From Rhodospirillaceae bacterium UBA3470 (lineage in GTDB: Bacteria > Pseudomonadota > Alphaproteobacteria > Rhodospirillales > Casp-alpha2): DNA of 11,804 nt. The DNA is taken from NCBI GenBank assembly GCA_002378125.1, contig DFRF01000065.1, positions 1 through 11,804 of the forward strand. The letters run 5' to 3'. Position numbers and translations under genes: made by a program. Positions 7,760 through 11,804 of this stretch are shown in pieces. How positions within the stretch are numbered: the stretch's first letter is position 1; each line of letters begins with the position of its first letter. The notes beneath the pieces were generated by a model. The model had not been told where the DNA came from. It made no database searches and saw only the letters and a list, made by a program, of their open reading frames with translations.

Positions 7760-8112
7760 GTCTGATCCTCCAGTTTATCGATCTCCTCATCCTCGATAGT
7801 GCCGTAAGCATTGTGGATGCGAACCACCAACGCCAGACCCAACGCTGTCGTCGCAACACCGACGACAATCGCTGTCAGGATCAAGACGTGGGGTAGGGGA
7901 TTGGAATATAACTTTATTCCCTCAGCCAGGATCGGCGCGGTGCCACCCTCAACCTTCGCCATTGTGATGTAGAGCAAGAACACGGAAACCTGGAACACGT
8001 TCAATCCAACGATTTTCTTAATCAGGTTGCCGTGAGCGATGACAATGTATAACCCCATCATCATCAGAACCATTATGACCCAATAGGGGATGAGCCCGGG
8101 AAACTGTTCCAA
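7756..8112 (-). CDS. mrpC: Na+/H+ antiporter subunit C (NuoK-like)
   Basis: A 118-residue inner-membrane protein with three helices, homologous to NuoK. The first helix is WVIMVLMMMGLYIVI. The second region contains GLNVFQVSVFLLYITMAKV, where NuoK-like proteins carry a conserved asparagine. The third begins with the MrpC signature NPLPHVLILTAIVVGVATTA and ends in GLALVVRIHNAYGT, followed by an acidic tail (EDEEIDKLEDQT). The start is assigned to TTG 8112-8110, one base after the mrpB stop, with GGAGAG seven bases upstream; the first in-frame ATG would remove part of helix one. The 3' end overlaps the TTG of mrpD. As in complex I, it should link the antiporter subunits to the small proton-path subunits. 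Confidence 0.95.
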   Translation of the reverse strand: MEQFPGLIPYWVIMVLMMMGLYIVIAHGNLIKKIVGLNVFQVSVFLLYITMAKVEGGTAPILAEGIKLYSNPLPHVLILTAIVVGVATTALGLALVVRIHNAYGTIEDEEIDKLEDQT

Positions 8113-8113
8113 C

Positions 8114-8560
8114 TCAGTTCTCTCCGTACTCTTCTTCGTGTTCTTCCGGCCGTCGCCCAGCGAAGGTGCAGAAGATGGTGATCACCGACGCGGCGACGGT
8201 GATGCCGACCCCGAATTCCACCAAAATAATGCCAACGTGTTGCCCGCCTATCGGCGTGTCTGCGAGGACATTGTAGTCCAAGTAATTGCCCCCCAGCAGG
8301 ATACCAGCCACCCCAACACCGGAGTACAACAGCACACCAATAACCAAAAGGAACCGCGTCGTCGTCGCGGACAAAACCTCGCGAGCCGTCGCGACGCCAA
8401 AAATAATCGCATATAGGATAAACCCGGCGGCGAAAATAACGCCAGCCTGAAATCCGCCACCCGGACCAAAGTCGCCGTGCCACTGCACATAAAGGGCAAA
8501 CAACAAGATATAGGGAATCAAGAACTTGGAGATTACCCGCAGGATAATCTTTTGTCTCAT
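8114..8560 (-). CDS. mrpB: Na+/H+ antiporter subunit B (MnhB domain)
   Basis: A 148-residue inner-membrane protein with four predicted helices and the MnhB signature: SKFLIPYILLFALYVQWHGD, then FGPGGGFQAGVIFAAGFILY, and later ILLGGNYLD and GQHVGIILVEFGVGITVAAS. The C-terminus is an acidic soluble tail (RRPEEHEEEYGEN). The ATG at 8560 overlaps the previous stop as ATGA, and AAAGG lies about nine bases upstream. Length and motifs fit MrpB/MbhF. It is encoded downstream of the detached A domain, exactly as MbhF follows MbhD and MbhE in archaeal membrane-bound hydrogenase operons. Confidence 0.95.
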   Translation of the reverse strand: MRQKIILRVISKFLIPYILLFALYVQWHGDFGPGGGFQAGVIFAAGFILYAIIFGVATAREVLSATTTRFLLVIGVLLYSGVGVAGILLGGNYLDYNVLADTPIGGQHVGIILVEFGVGITVAASVITIFCTFAGRRPEEHEEEYGEN

Positions 8561-9162
8561 GTCGACGAACCTTTGGATTTCTCAGGGGACGAAACCATGC
8601 CCTTTTCGCTATCCTCATAATCGTGTTGGCGGCGCGGCAGCCGTGACTGACCCAAGATGGCCAATACGCCAGCGGCAGCTGTAAAAATTACGAAAGTCTC
8701 GCCCAAAGTGTCGTAGCTTCGATAACTGGCCAATACCGACGTCACCACGTTTGGTAATCCCACCTCAGCCGAAGACCCACCCAGGTAATGGTCGGCCACA
8801 TGGTGATGGATCGGCGCCATAAGATCGCCGTAAATGGGCATATCCAATGTGCCGTAGATGAGGACCACACCGGTAAGCACGACGACGATCAAGGCACTAA
8901 TGACGTTCTTCGCCGGCGCCGGTCTTTCCTTGCTTGTTGTCAACGCCAAGGTGCCCAGCATAAGCACTGTCGACGCGCCGGCGCCCACAGCCGCCTCCGT
9001 AAAGGCCACGTCGACGGCATCCATAACCACGTAGGCGGCAGCACCCAAAAGGCTGAAGATACCGGTCAGCATGACTACCGCGAAAAGGTCGTGGATCCGA
9101 GCGATGGCGATGGCCACAATCACCATGAACGCCAACAAGGAGATAATAATTATGTTTTCAAT
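8557..9162 (-). CDS. Detached MrpA C-terminal domain (MbhD/DUF4040 plus MbhE fusion)
   Basis: A roughly 201-residue membrane protein equivalent to the C-terminal part of MrpA. An MbhD/DUF4040 segment carries GIFSLLGAAAYVVMDAVDVA and FTEAAVGAGASTVLML; a linker with HHHVADHYLGG leads to an MbhE segment, NVVTSVLASYRSYDTLGET, ending in a last helix and a charged tail. TEAAVGAG is the Mbh form rather than the TQLLVE form of classical MrpA. The usual start would be TTG 9138, but that cuts the first helix short. Upstream, in frame, ATT 9162-9160 follows AGGAGG by seven bases and yields an N-terminus (IENIIIISLLAFMVIV) that restores a full helix as in relatives, so I place the start there. It overlaps the mrpG end by 13 bases. 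The role is ion transfer between MrpBCG and the antiporter subunits. Confidence 0.9.
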   Translation of the reverse strand: MENIIIISLLAFMVIVAIAIARIHDLFAVVMLTGIFSLLGAAAYVVMDAVDVAFTEAAVGAGASTVLMLGTLALTTSKERPAPAKNVISALIVVVLTGVVLIYGTLDMPIYGDLMAPIHHHVADHYLGGSSAEVGLPNVVTSVLASYRSYDTLGETFVIFTAAAGVLAILGQSRLPRRQHDYEDSEKGMVSSPEKSKGSST

Positions 9163-9512
9163 GACGCGTCCTCCTCGCCATCGATGACGTTAGCGCCATC
9201 GGGTGCCTGCTCGCCGTGCATCGGGTGAACGCCTGAGTAGGCGGCAGCCCGACAAAGCGCATGGCAGCTGGTCGGGCTGGTGAACAGAATGAAAACTAGG
9301 ATCATCGCCAACTTAGCCAGCACCAAAGTCCAACCGGCCTGAAACGCGAGACCAAGGAAGATCAGACCGACCCCTACGGTATCGATGATGCCTGCAGCAT
9401 GCATGCGACAGTAGACGTCAGGCAGGCGAATGAGCCCCATAGCGCCGATGACGCAGAAAACGGAACCTGTGATGATAGCGATCCAACTCAAAATATAGAG
9501 AATCATCTCCAT
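9150..9512 (-). CDS. mrpG: Na+/H+ antiporter subunit G
   Basis: A 120-residue inner-membrane protein with three helices. It has the MrpG/PhaG signature: an initial helix MILYILSWIAIITGSVFCVI, then GLIRLPDVYCRMHAAGIIDT and VGVGLIFLGLA, and finally FTSPTSCHALCRAAAYSGV, where Thr-Pro-x2-His-x2-Ala-Arg-Ala is usual. The cytosolic tail is acidic (DGEEDASLKT). ATG 9512-9510 overlaps the mrpF stop by one base (TAATG), with GAGGCGAC upstream; a second ATG lies two codons later. The longer open frame extending to 9866 is a reading-frame shadow of mrpF. MrpE, F and G together form the small-subunit half of the complex and here come first in the operon. Confidence 0.94.
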   Translation of the reverse strand: MEMILYILSWIAIITGSVFCVIGAMGLIRLPDVYCRMHAAGIIDTVGVGLIFLGLAFQAGWTLVLAKLAMILVFILFTSPTSCHALCRAAAYSGVHPMHGEQAPDGANVIDGEEDASLKT

Positions 9513-9802
9513 TAGATGTCGCCTCGGTGGCGGTCGACGCCGGGATCCAGTTCCTTCAAGCCCACGTATTTTGTCACTGCAATGGTTCCAATGAAATTTA
9601 TCAGAGCGTAGACGAGAGCCAGGTCCAAGAACTCCGGCCGACCAACAAGGAACCCGTGGACGGCAATCAGTATGACCGTTAGCGTCCCAAAAGTGTTCAG
9701 TGCGAGAATCCGATCGTAGACCGTCGGGCCCTTCACAGCTCGAATTAAAGCCAGCAACATGGAGACCAACACGGCAGCCGCAGCGGCGACGAACATACTC
9801 AC
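9512..9802 (-). CDS. mrpF: Na+/H+ antiporter subunit F
   Basis: A 96-residue inner-membrane protein with three helices, matching MrpF/MbhB. After the first helix comes the family hallmark RAVKGPTVYDRILALNTFGT, in which the Asp-Arg pair is invariant in the family. The last helix is FLDLALVYALINFIGTIAVT, with the membrane-embedded Asp expected for ion passage. The start is GTG 9802-9800, sharing bases with the mrpE stop (GTGA); an ATG two codons later (9796) is the alternative. The 3' stop TAA overlaps the mrpG ATG by one base. Confidence 0.94.
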   Translation of the reverse strand: MSMFVAAAAAVLVSMLLALIRAVKGPTVYDRILALNTFGTLTVILIAVHGFLVGRPEFLDLALVYALINFIGTIAVTKYVGLKELDPGVDRHRGDI

Positions 9803-10299
9803 CCCACACCCTCTTTGCCATGCTCCACATACCCCTCGAGGGCTGTGACTCGCTTGTCCATATCACCGGTCTCCAACCCGTCGGCCGAACCCTTCGTCAA
9901 CGCATGAACCAGAAACATGTCGCCGTCCACATAAACAGTCACCGTGCCTGGCGTCAGGGTGATCGAATTGGCATATGTCACCAGCCCCACGTCCGAGCGC
10001 TGCGATGCCGTGACCCGCATTGTTTTCGGCGCAATCGCGTTTTTCCCCTTAATTATCGCCAACGCCACATCAATGTTCGCCTTTACGATCTCCCACATCA
10101 GCCATGGAAAGTAGATGAGCCCTTTGGCAGCCATATGAATGGGATGGCTCTCATGGTCGACCACGTCCATTCGATGCGCAATCCAGACGACGAGCACAAT
10201 CGACGTAATTCCGAGAGCAAGGATCAAAGTCAGAAAATAGCCGGACAGCAGGAGCCAAAGCAGAGCTAGCCCCGCAGTCAAAGCCAACGTGTGGACCAC
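9799..10299 (-). CDS. mrpE: Na+/H+ antiporter subunit E
   Basis: A 166-residue protein and the first gene of the ten-gene operon. Two or three N-terminal helices (within residues 4-43) are followed by KGLIYFPWLMWEIVKANIDV (59-78) and a soluble domain with the diagnostic YANSITLTPGTVTVYVDGD. The N-terminal start is GTG 10299-10297; AGAGGGGG lies about nine to ten bases upstream, and no ATG occurs until the start of the cytosolic loop (HRMDVV). The region just upstream (10300-10427) separates it from the divergent DUF192 gene and should hold the operon promoter. Length and domain order are normal for MrpE/MbhA. Confidence 0.94.
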   Translation of the reverse strand: MVHTLALTAGLALLWLLLSGYFLTLILALGITSIVLVVWIAHRMDVVDHESHPIHMAAKGLIYFPWLMWEIVKANIDVALAIIKGKNAIAPKTMRVTASQRSDVGLVTYANSITLTPGTVTVYVDGDMFLVHALTKGSADGLETGDMDKRVTALEGYVEHGKEGVG

Positions 10300-10427
10300 C
10301 TCTGAAAACCCCCTCTAAAAACCGTTCCTGCCCTATACACCTCTGACCAGCCAGTGTTGGCTTGCGGAACACATTTGATATGGTGATTAGAATAAATCGT
10401 TGAAACAAAGTGGCTAGCAAAAAGTTC
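10300..10427. promoter_or_regulatory. Divergent promoter region between mrpE and the DUF192 gene
   Basis: The operon and the DUF192 gene diverge from this 128-bp stretch, so it should carry both promoters. It contains a perfect dyad AGCCA-GTGT-TGGCT at 10349-10362, which could be an operator or a small hairpin in the mrpE leader. On the minus strand TATAGG (within GGTGTATAGGGC, about 10330-10340) resembles a -10 element, but no good -35 is found at 17 bases. On the plus strand the A+T-rich TGATTAGAATAAAT (10384-10397) could supply a -10. None of these is decisive. Confidence 0.35.
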
Positions 10428-10937
10428 ATGATTTCCAGTGATGGGCCCTTATGCTGCCCCCAATCTTCTACATGGCGGATCATCCGAGCCTTCTGTATTT
10501 TTCTGATCTTCTTTTCGATGCCCCTGACCCATGTTGCGGCCCAGGATAACATTGTGTTCCGAATGGATCGGCTTGCTATTCAAACTCAGGATTCCCGAAG
10601 AATCTTTCAGGTCGAGATCGCCGAGACCGCCGCCCAACGTGCCCAGGGCCTTATGTGGCGCAAGCACTTGCCGATGGGCGCGGGCATGCTGTTCGACTTC
10701 AAAATCACAGGCCCCGTAATCATGTGGATGAAGAACACTTATATCCCACTCGACATTTTATTTATTACGGCAAAGGGCGTGATCCTCAACATTGCACGAG
10801 AGACCCTGCCGCATTCGACCCGGCATATTCCCTCCAAGGGGCCGGTGCGTGCGGTCCTGGAATTAGCGGGTGGATCGGCCAAGCAATTCGGCATTCGCGC
10901 CGGCGATCGGGTTGACCATGCAATTTTTGACCCGTAG
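10428..10937 (+). CDS. Secreted DUF192 family protein
   Basis: A protein of 169 residues from the chosen start, with an export signal followed by a single DUF192 domain. The signal has a positive WRIIR, the hydrophobic core AFCIFLIFFSM and a likely signal peptidase I site after THVAA. The domain shows FQVEIAETAAQRAQGLMWRK, then GAGMLFDFKITGPVIMWMKN with TYIPLDILFI, and near the end GPVRAVLELAGGSAKQFGI and AGDRVDH; the GLMWR, MWMKNT and VLEL-G motifs are characteristic of the family. The mature protein is probably periplasmic. Its biochemical function is not established. I chose ATG 10428; GTG 10410 in frame is an alternative, and neither has a clear Shine-Dalgarno. It is transcribed away from the antiporter operon. 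Confidence 0.88.
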   Translation: MISSDGPLCCPQSSTWRIIRAFCIFLIFFSMPLTHVAAQDNIVFRMDRLAIQTQDSRRIFQVEIAETAAQRAQGLMWRKHLPMGAGMLFDFKITGPVIMWMKNTYIPLDILFITAKGVILNIARETLPHSTRHIPSKGPVRAVLELAGGSAKQFGIRAGDRVDHAIFDP

Positions 10938-10947
10938 GGCTCACATC

Positions 10948-11198
10948 ATGGTACGTTGGGCGACATGCTATTGGAAATTGGATGCATTAGCACATTGTTG
11001 CTCGTGATCTATCCGGTAAACAAAAACACCGTAATACAGATGCTGTAGCCAAGTTCACCCTTATCCAGAAGACCGCCATTCACTCATTTCTTTGATGATA
11101 TTGCTAAACCACCAACCACCGACAAACATGCTGCGTTCGCAGAAAAACTGTCAGAAAACAGGAAGATCGACTTGGCTCATAGTCGCATGAACAAGTAG
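10948..11198 (+). pseudogene. Possible decayed small gene with two frameshifts
   Basis: Three successive plus-strand frames can be read as one small protein. ATG 10948 begins MVRWATCYWKLDALAH. Near 10990 a shift to the next frame gives VARDLSGKQKHRNTDAVAKF and TLIQKTAIHS. Near 11085-11090 (CATTTCTTT) a second shift gives FFDDIAKPPTTDKHAAFAEK and LSENRKIDLAHSRMNK, with stop TAG at 11196. Both joins need the loss of one base, as if single bases had been inserted. The reconstructed chain is about 84 residues, ends charged and helical, and I cannot name its family. There is no good ribosome site, and the region looks richer in A+T than its neighbours. It may be a relic or an insertion between DUF192 and tRNA-Pro, or a chance reading. 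Confidence 0.35.
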
Positions 11199-11254
11199 AT
11201 AGCTCTGATCCGGAGATATCCATTTACCATAGGTCTTAGTCTCTCAATTTGATG

Positions 11255-11283
11255 TTGCAAGGATCGCCTCAAAAGCCTAGAAA
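11255..11283 (+). promoter_or_regulatory. Sigma-70-like promoter for tRNA-Pro
   Basis: TTGCAA (11255-11260) and TAGAAA (11278-11283) are separated by exactly 17 bases, a good housekeeping-sigma arrangement. The predicted start would fall about a dozen bases before the mature tRNA end at 11304, a normal short leader. The match is by consensus only. Confidence 0.5.
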
Positions 11284-11303
11284 TCGGGCTCAAATTAAAA
11301 CTT

Positions 11304-11380
11304 CGGGGAGTGGCGCAGCCTGGTAGCGCATCTGCTTTGGGAGCAGAGGGTCGCTGGTTCGAATCCAGTCTCCCCGACCA
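11304..11380 (+). tRNA. tRNA-Pro (anticodon UGG)
   Basis: A complete 77-base cloverleaf. The acceptor stem CGGGGAG pairs with CTCCCCG, and CCA is encoded (discriminator A before CCA). The anticodon stem TCTGC/GCAGA (11331-11335 and 11343-11347) encloses the loop TTTGGGA, placing TGG at 11338-11340, so it reads CCA and, by wobble, other CCN codons. The T arm carries GGTTCGAATCC. A promoter-like pair lies upstream. No terminator is seen before the following gene 48 bases later, so the two may share a transcript. Confidence 0.97.
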
Positions 11381-11428
11381 GTTCAGCCCCCAATGGCGCG
11401 AGCCCCCATGAGGCAAAAAGAGTTAATG

Positions 11429-11728
11429 ATGAGCGAGGCACGCATCTACCAACCCGCGAAGACCGCCATGCAATCGGGCCGCGCTAAGAACAATAGCTGG
11501 ATCCTGGAGTTTGAACCCATGGAAGCGCGTCGAGCCGACCCGTTAATGGGATGGATCTCGTCCGGGGATACACCTTGTCAGATAAAGCTCAAGTTCTCCA
11601 GCAAGGAGGAAGCCATCGCCTACGCCCACCGTGAAGGCTTGAGCTATAACATCGCCGAACCAAGACGCCGCAAGGTCAAAGGCAAAAGCTACGCCGACAA
11701 TTTCAGTTCTCAGTTCCGATTCCAGTAG
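11429..11728 (+). CDS. NDUFS4-like complex I accessory subunit (ETC_C1_NDUFS4)
   Basis: A 99-residue soluble protein homologous to the mitochondrial 18-kDa NDUFS4 subunit, which stabilises the NADH-oxidising arm of respiratory complex I. Diagnostic features are ARIYQPAKTAMQSGRAK (4-20), SWILEFEP (23-30), the DPLMGWISSGDT block (37-48), EEAIAYAHREGLSYNIAEP (60-78) and KSYADNF (86-92). The usual end of this family is a short segment finishing in a Pro-Trp-Thr-His-like motif; here the chain ends in SSQFRFQ, so the tail is divergent or shortened. I chose ATG 11429 (MSEARIY); adjacent ATG 11426 and an upstream ATG 11393 are in frame. AAGAG lies about six bases upstream. The gene sits between tRNA-Pro and tRNA-Arg. 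Confidence 0.93.
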   Translation: MSEARIYQPAKTAMQSGRAKNNSWILEFEPMEARRADPLMGWISSGDTPCQIKLKFSSKEEAIAYAHREGLSYNIAEPRRRKVKGKSYADNFSSQFRFQ

Positions 11729-11755
11729 ATTCGCTCCGGCGGGAACCGAAGCTGA

Positions 11756-11804
11756 GCGCCCGTAGCTCAACTGGATAGAGCAGCTGACTTCTAATCAGCA
11801 GGTT
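11756..11804 (+). tRNA. tRNA-Arg (anticodon UCU), 5' part only
   Basis: The first 49 bases of a tRNA cut by the window edge. It has acceptor strand GCGCCCG, D arm GCTC-AACTGGATA-GAGC, anticodon stem GCTGA/TCAGC and loop CTTCTAA giving anticodon TCT (Arg, codons AGA/AGG). The variable region begins with AGGTT. The 3' acceptor and T arm lie outside. The sequence resembles the start of bacterial argU-type tRNAs. Confidence 0.92.

Noticed and set aside
9513..9866. Upstream extension of the mrpG frame
   Set aside because: It overlaps mrpF in another frame; MrpG homology begins only at the ATG at 9512, which has its own Shine-Dalgarno and coupled overlap.
9700..10269. 189-codon plus-strand frame opposite mrpE and mrpF
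   Set aside because: It is antisense to two recognised subunits, rich in Arg, His and Gln, with no ribosome site or family match.
11386..11410. Near-repeat AGCCCCCAATG/AGCCCCCATG after tRNA-Pro as an attachment site
   Set aside because: The copies are adjacent, very short and not derived from the tRNA 3' end, and no integrase is present.
11177..11416. Minus-strand frame encoding SGRLDSNQRPSAPKADALPG
   Set aside because: It is the antisense translation of tRNA-Pro, a well-known spurious database protein; the tRNA explains the sequence fully.
1..11804. CRISPR array, insertion sequence or phage element
   Set aside because: I saw no regularly spaced repeats, transposase motifs, terminal inverted repeats or phage genes on either strand.

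Overview
The window most likely comes from an alphaproteobacterium, probably Rhodospirillales-like. The main reason is an NDUFS4-type accessory subunit of complex I, which among bacteria is typical of Alphaproteobacteria. The moderate GC content, the style of the two tRNAs and the general character of the proteins agree. The genus cannot be told from the sequence.

Layout from left to right. (1) The last codons of an upstream gene, then a plus-strand Panacea/DUF4065-like protein that converges on an IlvD/EDD-family dehydratase. The two stop codons abut with no gap. (2) A 390-bp stretch with no convincing gene. (3) A compact minus-strand operon (10299 down to 2784) of ten genes encoding a multisubunit cation/proton antiporter. 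In transcription order these are mrpE, mrpF, mrpG, a detached MrpA C-terminal domain (MbhD plus MbhE fused), mrpB, mrpC, mrpD, a second D/A-type antiporter subunit, a small unrecognised membrane protein, and a third D/L-type antiporter subunit with a NuoL-like tail. Nearly every junction is a stop/start overlap or a gap of one base. (4) A divergent plus-strand block: a secreted DUF192 protein, a probable decayed small gene, tRNA-Pro(UGG), the NDUFS4-like protein, and the first 49 bases of tRNA-Arg(UCU) cut by the window end.

How the genes work together. The operon resembles the membrane half of complex I and of archaeal Mbh-type hydrogenases. Three antiporter-like subunits each carry the TM5 Glu, TM7 Lys and TM8 Lys set, and the gene order E-F-G-(D/E)-B-C-D is that of Mbh rather than the classical mrpABCDEFG order. 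No redox (NiFe or NADH) module is visible, so the simplest role is Na+/H+ exchange driven by proton motive force, helping pH and sodium balance. Five or six of the ten genes begin at non-ATG codons. The detached A domain appears to start at a rare ATT behind an excellent Shine-Dalgarno.

The least explained parts are the small embedded membrane protein, the His/Asp loop in the second antiporter subunit, the Mbh-like architecture with three antiporter subunits, and the frameshifted remnant beside tRNA-Pro.
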